This document shows positions 8,096 to 16,249 of a stretch of 64,000 nt of DNA, one piece after another. Source of the stretch: Bog-756 sp963710495 (GTDB lineage Bacteria > Actinomycetota > Acidimicrobiia > Acidimicrobiales > RAAP-2); contig CAVQAI010000012.1 in NCBI GenBank assembly GCA_963710495.1, positions 558,001 through 622,000 of the forward strand, written 5' to 3'. The first letter of the stretch is position 1, and every line of letters starts with the position of its first letter. The position numbers and the translations under genes were made by a program. The notes below the pieces were generated by a model, which saw only the letters and a list, made by a program, of their open reading frames with translations, was not told where the DNA came from and did no database searches.

Positions 8096-9034
8096 TCACT
8101 CGAGGCCGAGCGAAGCGGCGGCGGCCCGCACGCCCCGGCTGTTGCAGATGGCGGCCGGATGCCCGCCGGTGGCGATGCAGATCCCCGCCGTCAGGTAGTT
8201 GGCCGAGGCCACCACGGCCTGGCCGATGGGATTGGCCGCCTGGCCGAGGGCGGCGACGATGCTCCCCTGGGACTGGCCCACGAGGATCCCCGGGCTGAAT
8301 CCTGACGTCGAGGCGACCATGGCGTTGCCGATGTCGACGAAGGGGAAGGCCCCTGCCTCCGAGCCGCGCTTGACCGGGGGAGTGCCGTAGCGGGCGACGA
8401 GGGTCGACTGGAGCGGGTTGAGCGTGGCGATCTGGCTGTAGACGCCCTCGGAGTCGACCGCCCCCGAATAGACCTCGATCCCGGTGAACGACAGGTAACG
8501 GCTGGTGTAGGAGGACCCGACGAAGCTGAAGGTCTGGAGGGCGGGAAAGACCGACGACTGGGACGACTGCATGTTGTTCAGGCGCGAGACGTGGCCGAAG
8601 CGGGACAGGGCGACGATGAGCGGCCATCGTTCGGCGGCGCAGAAGGGGCAGAACTCGGCCCCGACGTAGAGCACCTCCGGTTTCCCGTGGGACTGCAGTG
8701 ACGGCTGACCCGAGAGCACGGTCGGCACCGCCAACCGGGTGGTCGGCGCGCTCACGCCGACGGAGTCGAAGACCGAGGAGGGAACTGCGCCGAGGGCGGC
8801 GACGACGTCGCTGGAGGTGGGCGGACGATGGACGGTCCGGGGCGTGGAAGGGGGCCGGGTGAGGGCGTACGTCACCAGGACGACCACGCCGACCAGGATG
8901 ACCACGACGGCGATCCAGGCGATGCGGACGGTGCGGCTCCTCGGCGTCACCTCCGGCGTGGGCCCGCCGTCGTCGGCAGGCAGAGCGGTGCCTGAACCGG
9001 CCGGATCCCGACCGACCGTGTCCGGGCCGCTCAC
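8096..9034 (-). CDS. DUF929-family membrane-anchored thioredoxin-like protein (CPFC)
   Basis: A 312-residue type II membrane protein: short Pro/Asp-rich cytoplasmic N-terminus, one membrane segment (~39-58), then an outside-facing domain. The thioredoxin-like active site is AEFCPFCAAERW with C129 and C132. A second pair of cysteines occurs near the C-terminus (GICIATGG, AICNSRG). DUF929 proteins are thought to be disulfide oxidoreductases; the neighbouring VKOR gene (ending 24 nt before this start) supports a role in oxidative folding of exported proteins. A related copy lies just beyond the VKOR gene. The start is a GTG. Confidence 0.8.
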   Translation of the reverse strand: MSGPDTVGRDPAGSGTALPADDGGPTPEVTPRSRTVRIAWIAVVVILVGVVVLVTYALTRPPSTPRTVHRPPTSSDVVAALGAVPSSVFDSVGVSAPTTRLAVPTVLSGQPSLQSHGKPEVLYVGAEFCPFCAAERWPLIVALSRFGHVSRLNNMQSSQSSVFPALQTFSFVGSSYTSRYLSFTGIEVYSGAVDSEGVYSQIATLNPLQSTLVARYGTPPVKRGSEAGAFPFVDIGNAMVASTSGFSPGILVGQSQGSIVAALGQAANPIGQAVVASANYLTAGICIATGGHPAAICNSRGVRAAAASLGLE

Positions 9035-9058
9035 GAGGCCGTCGATCGTCCGATGCCC

Positions 9059-9544
9059 CTAGTCCTCGGCGCCGGCGCCGCGGTAGGCCCGGTCAGCAAG
9101 GGGGTGGTCCGAGCTGAGCAACACCGGGGAAGCGGTCACGATGATGACGAACAGGAGAAACGTGGCGACGTGGACCGAGGAGCACCACAGGCAGATGGCC
9201 TTGATGATGAACAATTCGGCGATGAGCAGGTAGAGGATCATGCCCACGCCGATGATGGCCAGACCCAGCCGGGCTAGGTGGACCCGGCGGTCGGTCGAGC
9301 GCCACGCCACCGGCAGGCAGAGCAGCAGCATCGGTACGAAGTAGAGGAGGCCGAGCATGGCCACCGGAATGCCGAGGATGACCGACTGGGGGCTGGTGGT
9401 CACCTTGGCGCAATTGATGGCCCCGGAGTCGGAGCAGACCAGGGCCACCTTGTCGAAGTGGGTGATGGTCAGGTAGACCGACACCCCCAGCCCGAAGGCG
9501 GCCAGCAGCAGCGTGGCCAGGGGCTGCCATCGGAGTGAGGACAC
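9059..9544 (-). CDS. Vitamin K epoxide reductase (VKOR) family protein
   Basis: A 161-residue four-helix membrane protein. The active-site pair is CLWC (C118 and C121) at the start of a helix after LIAELFIIKAI, and the loop cysteines are C37 and C45 (VCSDSGAINC). This is the bacterial VKOR arrangement: it oxidises a DsbA-like partner and passes electrons to membrane quinone. The genes on both sides encode thioredoxin-like DUF929 proteins, the obvious partners. Spacing of 18-24 nt on each side suggests one operon. The start is a GTG. Confidence 0.92.
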   Translation of the reverse strand: MSSLRWQPLATLLLAAFGLGVSVYLTITHFDKVALVCSDSGAINCAKVTTSPQSVILGIPVAMLGLLYFVPMLLLCLPVAWRSTDRRVHLARLGLAIIGVGMILYLLIAELFIIKAICLWCSSVHVATFLLFVIIVTASPVLLSSDHPLADRAYRGAGAED

Positions 9545-9562
9545 GGTGATCGCCCGTGCGGG

Positions 9563-10701
9563 TCAGCCCAGTTTGAGGGCCCGGGACGCCGCCTGGACCC
9601 CGGAGCTCTGGCAGACCGACGCCGGCGCGCCCTTGGTGGAGGCGCAGATGGCCGCGCTGATGTAGTTGGCCGTGGCCACGATGGCCTGGGTCGCCGGGTT
9701 GGTGGGATCGCTGAGCCCGCCGGCGATCTGCGACCACGATTGGCCGGCCAGGATGCCGGGGCTGTAGCTGGCTCCGGAGATGATGGCCACGTTGTTGATG
9801 TCCACGAAGGGGAAGGAGATGCCCCCCTGGGTGGTGGCGTTGGGGTTGTACTTGGAGCTGCTGTACTTGGTCAGGATCGCCTGTTCCTCGGCCGTCGGCG
9901 TCTGCAAGGTGGTGAACCCGCTCGTGCCGCCCGAGGTCGGGATGTTGGAGTACTGCTCGATGCCGCTGAAGGTGATGTTGGGGCTGGTGAAGGTGGCCCC
10001 GTAGTAGCTGAAGGTGTTGGTCTGGGGGAAGACGTCGCTGTGGGACGAGGCGGTCACCTTCAGACCCGACCAGGTGCCGAAGCGCGACAGGGCGGCGGTC
10101 AAGGCCCAGCGCTCGGCCGCGCAATAGGGGCAGTACTCGGCGCCGTAGTAGAGCATGGCCGGCGACTTGCCCCCCAACGTCATGGGCGGCTGGTTGCTCA
10201 GGATTGTGGGGGGGCTCACCGGCACCTGCGGCGAGTTCACCCCGACCGTGTTGAAGACCGACGCCGGAATGGTGGTCACCTTGTCGACCACGGAGGCGGG
10301 GGCGGCAACCGTCGGGGTATAGGAGTTGTCGGTCGAGGTCCCGGTCGCCTTCACGATGACCAGCACGACGACGACCACGACCACCAGGCCCACGGCCCCC
10401 CAGGCCATCATGGCCCCCGAGAGGCGGCGACCGGCGGGCACGGACGGGGCCGGCCGGGACGACGGCCGTGGTGGACGGGGCGTGTTTCCCCCTCGGCCCG
10501 TTGACGCGGCCTTCGTCGGTTCCTTGGCCCGGCCGGGCTTCGCTCCGGCCGATTTTCCGGTCTTGCCCCCCGGGGACTTGGTGGTGACCGCTCGGCTCTG
10601 GGCGCGGCTGCGGTCCTTGGCGCTCTGACCTCCCGTGCCGGACGCGTTCTGCGGCTTGGGCCGGTTCCCCCCGTCTTGGTCTTGTCCTGTTCGGGTGCCA
10701 T
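9563..10701 (-). CDS. Second DUF929-family thioredoxin-like protein (CPYC), apparent N-terminal frameshift
   Basis: The main frame encodes a Lys/Arg/Pro-rich cytoplasmic segment, one membrane helix (MMAWGAVGLVVVVVVVLV), and an outside domain with the active site AEYCPYCAAERW and two late cysteines, closely like the copy at 8096-9034. The main frame has no convincing start: upstream it runs into the divergent gene. An ATG at 10701 in another frame opens MAPEQDKTKTGG and joins the main frame exactly if the run of six Gs at 10667-10672 had seven. The natural protein is therefore probably ~379 residues, and the G run is either an assembly error or a real indel. Translation from an internal GTG at 10441 is the alternative. 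Confidence 0.7.
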
Positions 10702-10878
10702 CAGTGCGAGGGTCCTCGATCCGATCTTCTGGGTCGACCGAGCGTAACGTGTCGGACGGGGCCCCCGTGGTCGGCCGCTCTGGGCCTGGCTGCCGGTCCG
10801 TCCTGCGGGCCCGGCCACCCTTGGCGGCCACCCGGCGTCGGGCCGTGGCAAAGCAGTTCGGCGCCGGTCGGCCCGGCA

Positions 10879-10884
10879 TACACT
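10879..10884 (+). promoter_or_regulatory. Leaderless -10 box (TACACT) for the hydrolase at 10893
   Basis: TACACT stands 8 nt before the ATG at 10893, with no Shine-Dalgarno sequence in the interval. Confidence 0.5.
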
Positions 10885-10892
10885 GACCGCCC

Positions 10893-11804
10893 ATGTCGAA
10901 CCAGGGGTTGACCGACGGAGTCGGGGATGCAGGCAACGGTGGCGGCGTCGCCCCGGCGGGCACCGTGGTCGGTGTGGGTTCGAGCCAGGCGTCCGTCGGT
11001 GGCCACCGGGTCGGCTACATGGTGGCCGGTTCCGGGCCGGCGGCACTGTTCTTCCACGGCTGGGGGCTGAGCCCCAACGCCTACCGCCGTCCCATCGAGG
11101 CCATGGGCCGCGCCGGTTGCCGGGTGTACGCCCCGGCCCTGCCCGGGTTCGGCGGGACGCCGGAGCTCGCCCCGGAGCAGCGGACCTTCGACGGGTATGC
11201 CACCTGGGTGGGCGAGTTCCTCGACGCGGTCGGTCAGGACGAGGTGGCGTTGGTGGCCGGCCACTCGTTCGGCGGGGGCGTCGCCACCGCCTTCAGCCAT
11301 CAACAGCCCGGCCGGGTGGCGGCCCTCCTGTTGGCCAACGCCATCGGCAGCCCGACGTGGGCGCTCTTCCCCAACGAGGCCCGCACCATGATCCAGCGCC
11401 CGGTCTGGGACTGGGGACGGCACTTCAGCACCGATCTGTTGCAGTCGCCGAGGCTCTTCCGTCTGGCCGCGACCCTGCTCGAGGGCTTCATCCCCAACTT
11501 GATCACCAACCCACTCGGGATGTTCCGGACCGGTGAGTTCATCCGACGGGCCGACCTGGTCCGCGAGGTGCGGGTCGTCGCCGAGCGCGGTATCCCGGTC
11601 ACCGTGGCGTGGTCCGATCGCGACCGGCTGGTGCCCCGGTCGGCCTTCGACGAGCTGCGCCGGGCGGCCGGCGTGGAGGGGGTGGTCGTCGAGGGGGCGC
11701 ACGCGTGGCTCATCGCCGACCCGGAGCGTTTCGGGGAGCTCGCCATCAGCGCGCTGGTCGACTCGGGCGTGCTGACCCCGCGTTCAGCGGTCTCCACCTC
11801 CTGA
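10893..11804 (+). CDS. Alpha/beta hydrolase
   Basis: A 303-residue alpha/beta-hydrolase with the oxyanion segment LFFHGWGLSP, nucleophile elbow GHSFGGG, an acid Asp in VAWSDRDRLVP and a catalytic His in EGAHAWLIADPERF. A mostly helical cap lies between the nucleophile and the acid. The first 25 residues are Gly/Asp-rich and disordered. No substrate is evident. The ATG is supported by a leaderless-type TACACT box. The next gene (NUDIX) has its own -10 box at 11838. Confidence 0.85.
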   Translation: MSNQGLTDGVGDAGNGGGVAPAGTVVGVGSSQASVGGHRVGYMVAGSGPAALFFHGWGLSPNAYRRPIEAMGRAGCRVYAPALPGFGGTPELAPEQRTFDGYATWVGEFLDAVGQDEVALVAGHSFGGGVATAFSHQQPGRVAALLLANAIGSPTWALFPNEARTMIQRPVWDWGRHFSTDLLQSPRLFRLAATLLEGFIPNLITNPLGMFRTGEFIRRADLVREVRVVAERGIPVTVAWSDRDRLVPRSAFDELRRAAGVEGVVVEGAHAWLIADPERFGELAISALVDSGVLTPRSAVSTS

Positions 11805-11837
11805 CGCCCCCATCGGGGGAGCCATGCGACCCGGCGA

Positions 11838-11843
11838 TAGGGT
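11838..11843 (+). promoter_or_regulatory. Leaderless -10 box (TAGGGT) for the NUDIX gene
   Basis: TAGGGT ends 7 nt before the ATG at 11851. This decides in favour of 11851 over the in-frame ATG at 11824. Confidence 0.5.
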
Positions 11844-11850
11844 GCATCGA

Positions 11851-12759
11851 ATGAGCGCATCCCCTCGCGACGCGGCCACCGTCATCCTGGTGCGCGACAC
11901 CGTCGACGAAGGAGGCCAGCCCGACATCGAGGTGTGCATGCTCCGCCGGAACCTGGCCGCCGAGTTCTCGGCCGGGGCCTACGTCTTCCCCGGGGGCTCG
12001 GTGGATGCCGAGGACCGGCACCCGGCCGCCGCCGCCCTTTGCCGCGGCCGCACCGATGCCGAGGCCAGTGCCGTCCTCGGGGTCGACTCGGGAGGCCTGG
12101 CCTTCTGGGTGGCGGCCCTGCGCGAGTGCTTCGAGGAGGCGGGCGTGATGCTGGCGGGCCGCGTGGGCGATTCGGACCGGCCCTCCCCGCCGGATCTGCG
12201 CGACCCGTTGGTGGCCGAGCGCTTCGCCGCCCACCGGCACGCCCTCAACGAGGGACGCATCGGGCTGGTCGAGATGTGCAAGCGGGAGGAACTGGTGCTG
12301 GCGGCCGACACGCTCCACTACGTCAGCCACTGGATCACGCCCCATCTCTCACCCAAGCGCTACGACACCCGGTTCTTCGTCACCGCCGTCCCGCCCGGAC
12401 AGGAGGCCGAGCACGACGAGGGTGAGACGATCGCCACCGTCTGGGTGCGGCCCCGGGCCGCCCTGGCGGCCAGTGCCGGGGCGGAGGTCGACCTGCTCCC
12501 GCCGACCCTGGCCAATCTGAGGAACCTGCAGTCGTTCCGGACGACCGACGAGGCGATGGCGTGGGCCGCTGAGGTCACCGACGTGCCCACGGTGTTGCCC
12601 ATCGTTCTCATCGAGGACGGCCACGTGCTCATCCTCCGTCCGGGTGACGCCGGCTATGAGGAGGCGGTGGCCGATCTGGAGGCGTCGGGCCAGGCAGTCG
12701 ACGAGCAACTGGCGGCCGCCGCCCGCCAGATCTGGGGCCCGAAGGCCCAAGGCGCCTGA
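11851..12759 (+). CDS. NUDIX hydrolase (NUDT7/NUDT19-like)
   Basis: A 302-residue NUDIX protein. The Nudix box is split by an insert of about 40 residues: FPGGSVDAED at the front and RECFEEAGVML at the back, the pattern of NUDT7/NUDT19-type enzymes that cleave CoA derivatives or related diphosphates. Residues ATVILVRD near the N-terminus form the first strand, and a WITP segment follows the box. The C-terminal ~60 residues extend beyond the fold. It is convergent with the Mrp gene 22 nt away. CoA-diphosphatase activity is only a suggestion from the family. Confidence 0.87.
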   Translation: MSASPRDAATVILVRDTVDEGGQPDIEVCMLRRNLAAEFSAGAYVFPGGSVDAEDRHPAAAALCRGRTDAEASAVLGVDSGGLAFWVAALRECFEEAGVMLAGRVGDSDRPSPPDLRDPLVAERFAAHRHALNEGRIGLVEMCKREELVLAADTLHYVSHWITPHLSPKRYDTRFFVTAVPPGQEAEHDEGETIATVWVRPRAALAASAGAEVDLLPPTLANLRNLQSFRTTDEAMAWAAEVTDVPTVLPIVLIEDGHVLILRPGDAGYEEAVADLEASGQAVDEQLAAAARQIWGPKAQGA

Positions 12760-12781
12760 GCGCCAGGGGCTGGAACTCGGA

Positions 12782-14005
12782 CTAGCGGCCGCCGGTCTCC
12801 GTCGGGGTCAGCGAGGCGGCCTCCTCCGAGCCGGCGGCTACCGCCGCGTCGACCCGTTCGAGCAGTCGCACGCTGCAGCCGTCCATGGCCACCACCGGCG
12901 CGATGGTGGTGATGATCGACTCGGCGATGCCGTCGAACACCTCGGCCAGCGGATGGCCCTCTTCCAGGGCCACGGGCGCGCCGGCGTCCCCGCCGGCCGC
13001 CACCGATGGGTGGAGCGGGATCTGGCCGATGAGGGGGACACCGATCTCGCCGGCCAACCGCGCCCCGCCACCGGATCCGAACAGGGCGTAGGAGGTGCCG
13101 TGCTCGCAGACGAAGTCGCTCATGTTCTCGATGACCCCGGCCACCCGGAGGTAGCCCTTGCGGGCCATGTCGGCCGTCCGGGCCGCCACCTTCTGGGCCG
13201 CGACGGGGGGAGTCGTGACCACCACGACCTCGGTGCGCGGCAACATGCGGGCCAAGCCCATCTGGATGTCGCCGGTCCCGGGCGGCATGTCGATCAGGAG
13301 GTAGTCGAGGTCGCCCCAGTGGACGTCTTCCAGGAACTGCTGGACGGCCCGGTTGAGGATCAGCCCCCGCCACATGATGGCGTTGTCCTCGTCGGTGAGG
13401 AAGCCCATCGACAGGACCCGCAGCATCCCGTCCCCGACGCGGCGCTCGAGCGGGACCATCTTCTTGTCGCGGGCCATGATCTCGCCCTGGATGCCGAGGA
13501 GCCTGGGTATCGAGAACCCCCAGATGTCGGCATCCAACACCCCGATGGTCAGGCCTCGCCGGGCCATGGCCACCGCCAGGTTGACGGTCACCGAGCTCTT
13601 GCCCACGCCACCCTTGCCCGAGGCCACGGCGATCACCCGGGCGCGGTCGGGGATGTCGGTGGCCGGGGCCGGGTCCCGGGCCAGCAGACGGGCGCGGGCC
13701 ATGACCGCCTTGCGCCGTTCGGCGTCCATCACCCCCGTGCGCACGGCTACCGCCGTCACGCCGGGCAGCCCGCCGACGTGGGTCCGGACGTCGTTCTGGA
13801 TCTGGGTCCGGAGCGGGCATCCGGCCACCGTGAGGGCCACCTCGACGTCGACCGCCCCCTGGTCGTCGACCCGGACCTCGTTGACCATGCCCAGCTCGAC
13901 GATGTCGGCCCCGAGCTCGGGGTCGACGACCCCGGCCAGTGCGGCGCGCACGTCTCCCTCGGTCGGGGGCGTTCCCGCCGACGCGGCGGGGTCGGACCTG
14001 GTCAC
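12782..14005 (-). CDS. Mrp/ApbC-type Fe-S cluster carrier ATPase
   Basis: A 407-residue protein with an N-terminal MIP18/DUF59 domain (~15-100: VVDPELGADIVELGMV, CPLRTQIQ) and a C-terminal MinD/Mrp P-loop domain starting VIAVASGKGGVGKSS. Other family marks are LDADIWGFSIPRLLG and IDMPPGTGDIQ. The usual Cys-x-x-Cys of NBP35-type carriers is not obvious; only single cysteines (DFVCEHG) appear. It diverges from an ErpA/IscA-type gene across a ~150-nt gap, and both act in Fe-S cluster delivery. The GTG start is 7 nt after a TAGAAT -10 box. Confidence 0.92.
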   Translation of the reverse strand: MTRSDPAASAGTPPTEGDVRAALAGVVDPELGADIVELGMVNEVRVDDQGAVDVEVALTVAGCPLRTQIQNDVRTHVGGLPGVTAVAVRTGVMDAERRKAVMARARLLARDPAPATDIPDRARVIAVASGKGGVGKSSVTVNLAVAMARRGLTIGVLDADIWGFSIPRLLGIQGEIMARDKKMVPLERRVGDGMLRVLSMGFLTDEDNAIMWRGLILNRAVQQFLEDVHWGDLDYLLIDMPPGTGDIQMGLARMLPRTEVVVVTTPPVAAQKVAARTADMARKGYLRVAGVIENMSDFVCEHGTSYALFGSGGGARLAGEIGVPLIGQIPLHPSVAAGGDAGAPVALEEGHPLAEVFDGIAESIITTIAPVVAMDGCSVRLLERVDAAVAAGSEEAASLTPTETGGR

Positions 14006-14012
14006 GTCGGCA

Positions 14013-14018
14013 ATTCTA
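14013..14018 (-). promoter_or_regulatory. Leaderless -10 box (TAGAAT) for the Mrp-type gene
   Basis: On the minus strand TAGAAT stands 7 nt before the GTG at 14005. The opposite-facing erpA promoter lies about 60 nt away. Confidence 0.5.
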
Positions 14019-14073
14019 CCCGGGGGGTCCCCATCGCCACCCCGATGCCGGCTCGCCCGCGGCCGGACGCGGG

Positions 14074-14079
14074 TACAAT
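14074..14079 (+). promoter_or_regulatory. Candidate -10 box (TACAAT) for the erpA-type gene
   Basis: TACAAT within GGGTACAATTGG is close to the sigma-70 -10 consensus. It would give a leader of about 70 nt that carries a GGAGGAA ribosome binding site before the ATG at 14159. No clear -35 is seen. Confidence 0.4.
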
Positions 14080-14158
14080 TGGCGGAGACGCGCCGTCCCG
14101 GCCCTGTTCGGTCGGGCGTCGTTGCCGCCGTTCGAACCTGGTCCTCCGGAGGAACGCC

Positions 14159-14524
14159 ATGAGTGTCACCATGCAGACCGTCAGCATCGGCAAGCGGCCG
14201 AACCCGGTCACCCTGACCGATATCGCCGCCAGCAAGGTCGCCGAGCTACTGGCCGAAGAGGACGTGGACGGGCTGGCCCTGCGGGTGGCGGTGCGCCCCG
14301 GCGGGTGCTCGGGCTTCAGCTACGAGATGTTCTTCGACGCCGACCTGGCCGAGGACGACGTGGTCCGTGAGTTCGGCACGGTCAAGGTGGTGGTCGATCC
14401 GGCCAGCGCCGACCTCCTCAAGGGCTCGACCCTGGACTACAGCGACGGGTTGCAGGGCGCCGGCTTCCACGTCACCAACCCCAACGCCACCCGCACCTGT
14501 GGCTGCGGCTCCTCCTTCAGCTGA
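14159..14524 (+). CDS. erpA: ErpA/IscA-type iron-sulfur cluster insertion protein
   Basis: A 121-residue A-type carrier with the three ligand cysteines in place: C50 in RPGGCSGFSYEM and C114/C116 in the terminal CGCGSSFS. It accepts a cluster and hands it to apo-enzymes. The start is fixed by GGAGGAA six nt upstream of the ATG. It diverges from the Mrp-type carrier. The following gene encodes a [2Fe-2S]-binding XDH-like protein in the same reading frame just beyond this stop codon, so this carrier may supply that protein (inference). Confidence 0.92.
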   Translation: MSVTMQTVSIGKRPNPVTLTDIAASKVAELLAEEDVDGLALRVAVRPGGCSGFSYEMFFDADLAEDDVVREFGTVKVVVDPASADLLKGSTLDYSDGLQGAGFHVTNPNATRTCGCGSSFS

Positions 14525-14536
14525 GCCGCTGATCCC

Positions 14537-16207
14537 CTGATCCGGCTCCGGGTCGACGGCGCCGACGTCGAGGTCGTCGACGACGGGTCCTCACTGCTCG
14601 AGGTCCTGCGCGAGCAGCTCGGGATCCGCTCGGCCAAGGACGGGTGCAGCCCCCAGGGCCAGTGCGGGTGCTGCACGGTGTGGGTCGACGGTGCTCCCCG
14701 CGTGGCCTGTGTCACGCCGGTCCGACGACTCGACGGGCGGCACGTGACCACGCTCGAGGGCTTGCCCTCTGAGATTCGGGACGGTTGGGCCGGGGCGCTG
14801 TCCGACAGTGGTGGCAGCCAATGCGGGTTCTGCACCCCGGGGATCGTGATGCGACTGGCCGGCCTCGAGCCGGGGGCGGCCGACGAGCGGGTCGACCGGG
14901 CCCTCGTCGCCCACCTCTGCCGGTGCACCGGCTGGCAGACCATCGGTGAAGCGGCGCACCGCGTCCTCGGGGGTGGTGGCCCCGCACCGGACACGACCGG
15001 CCCGGCGACCGGCCAAGCGCCGGCCCGTGATCTCGGAGCAGCCGCCCGGCGAGCCGCCTTGGAGGGTGGCGCCGTCCAGCTGGTCGGGCCGGCGGTCGTG
15101 CTCGGACGGGCCGGGTTCGCCGACGACACCAGCCCGGCGGGCGCCCTGGTGGCGGTGCCCGACCGGTCGGGAGGGTACGCGGTGGCCGAGTCCCTCAGGG
15201 CCGCACGGGCCCTCGCCGGCAAGGTCCAGGGGAGGAGCAGCGGGCTCCCCCTGCTGTACCCGCTCGAGGTGCCGCCCGGGCCCTGGGACCTGATCCTCCG
15301 GACCAGCTACGTCGAGCCGGCCTACCTCGAGCCCGACGCCTCGTGGTGTGAGCCCGGCGGGGACCCGGTGTCGCCGTGCGCCAACGGGGGCGCATTCGGG
15401 GGGAAGGTGTGCTCCCCGGTGGCCGCCGATGCCCGCCGGTTGGCCGACGAATACGGCCGGCCGGTCCGGGTCGTCTGGTCCCGGGAGGACGCGGTGAGGC
15501 GCGGGCCCAAGCGTCCGCCCGTGGCCGGCGGCATCGACCGCGCCGGCTCCGGCGTGCTGCGGGTGGCCGTCCCTCCCGGCGGCCCGGCCCGGAAGGCCTG
15601 GGCCGTGGTCGAGGAGGCGGTGGCCACGGTGGCCCCGGGCATCACCCTCGAGCCGGTCCCGGTGGGCGGCCCGGCCCTCTCCTTCGACCTGCGGGGCGCG
15701 GTCTGGGCCGAAGCGGCGGTCCTCGCCACCTGTGCGACGCTGACCCCCGCCGGCACCGGCGAGGCACGGCCGGTCACCGACCGGGCCGTGGCCGTCGACA
15801 CTCCGGGGGGTGGGTCGGCCGAGGCCCGACTGACCTCGGGCGGCTCGATCGACGTGACCGTCGAGGCCGGCCCCGCCCTCGACGAGGTCGTGCTGCGCTC
15901 GTACTGCATCGGGGCCGCCCACCAGGCTCTCGGTTGGGTCTTGTCGGAGGGGATCGCCGTGGACCCGGGTGGGGAGATCCGGGACCTCACCCTCCGGTCG
16001 TTCGGCATCCTCGACGCCCGGGCCATGCCGCCCGTCACGGTGCGGACCCAGTCGGGAGGGGGGGACGGCCCGCCGGTCAACGGCTCCGATGCGGTGTTCG
16101 CCGCGGTGGCCGCCGCCGCCTGGTTGGGCGAGGGGCTCCCTGAGCGGTGGCCGACCCGGCGCGGGGAGCCGGGCGGGCCCGCCGCCGGAGCGGGACCACC
16201 CCCGTAG
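14537..16207 (+). CDS. Compact xanthine-dehydrogenase-like protein: 2Fe-2S domains fused to a reduced molybdopterin-type domain
   Basis: About 556 residues. The N-terminus has a plant-type [2Fe-2S] motif (CSPQGQCGCC) and the second four-helix cluster domain (CGFCTPG ... CRCTG). After a linker come pieces of a molybdenum-hydroxylase large subunit: VGRAGFADDTSP, PAYLEPDASWCEPGG, NGGAFGGK and VVWSREDAVRRGPKRPP. No FAD domain is seen, and the usual late Gly-Glu active-site motif reads VNGSDAVFAA. No ATG, GTG or TTG lies before the first cluster domain; the only in-frame near-start is CTG at 14537, 12 nt after the erpA stop and in the same frame. A GTG at 14678 would delete the first cluster. Substrate unknown. 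Confidence 0.75.
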   Translation: MIRLRVDGADVEVVDDGSSLLEVLREQLGIRSAKDGCSPQGQCGCCTVWVDGAPRVACVTPVRRLDGRHVTTLEGLPSEIRDGWAGALSDSGGSQCGFCTPGIVMRLAGLEPGAADERVDRALVAHLCRCTGWQTIGEAAHRVLGGGGPAPDTTGPATGQAPARDLGAAARRAALEGGAVQLVGPAVVLGRAGFADDTSPAGALVAVPDRSGGYAVAESLRAARALAGKVQGRSSGLPLLYPLEVPPGPWDLILRTSYVEPAYLEPDASWCEPGGDPVSPCANGGAFGGKVCSPVAADARRLADEYGRPVRVVWSREDAVRRGPKRPPVAGGIDRAGSGVLRVAVPPGGPARKAWAVVEEAVATVAPGITLEPVPVGGPALSFDLRGAVWAEAAVLATCATLTPAGTGEARPVTDRAVAVDTPGGGSAEARLTSGGSIDVTVEAGPALDEVVLRSYCIGAAHQALGWVLSEGIAVDPGGEIRDLTLRSFGILDARAMPPVTVRTQSGGGDGPPVNGSDAVFAAVAAAAWLGEGLPERWPTRRGEPGGPAAGAGPPP

Positions 16208-16210
16208 GCT
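16205..16210 (+). promoter_or_regulatory. Candidate -10 box (TAGGCT) for the RidA gene
   Basis: TAGGCT overlaps the stop codon of the XDH-like gene. It would give a ~33-nt leader that carries the CGGAGGAG ribosome binding site before the ATG at 16250. Confidence 0.4.
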
Positions 16211-16249
16211 GACCGTCGACCCGCCCGCCCGTCGCCCGGAGGAGCCTCG

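Noticed and set aside
10702..10963. Long N-terminal extension of the second DUF929 protein
   Set aside because: It would overlap the start and promoter of the divergent hydrolase and has no homologous sequence; the frameshifted ATG at 10701 explains the N-terminus better.
12751..12764. Short hairpin GGCGC-CTGA-GCGCC between the NUDIX and Mrp genes as a terminator
   Set aside because: Only five base pairs; stems of this size are expected by chance in this GC-rich sequence.
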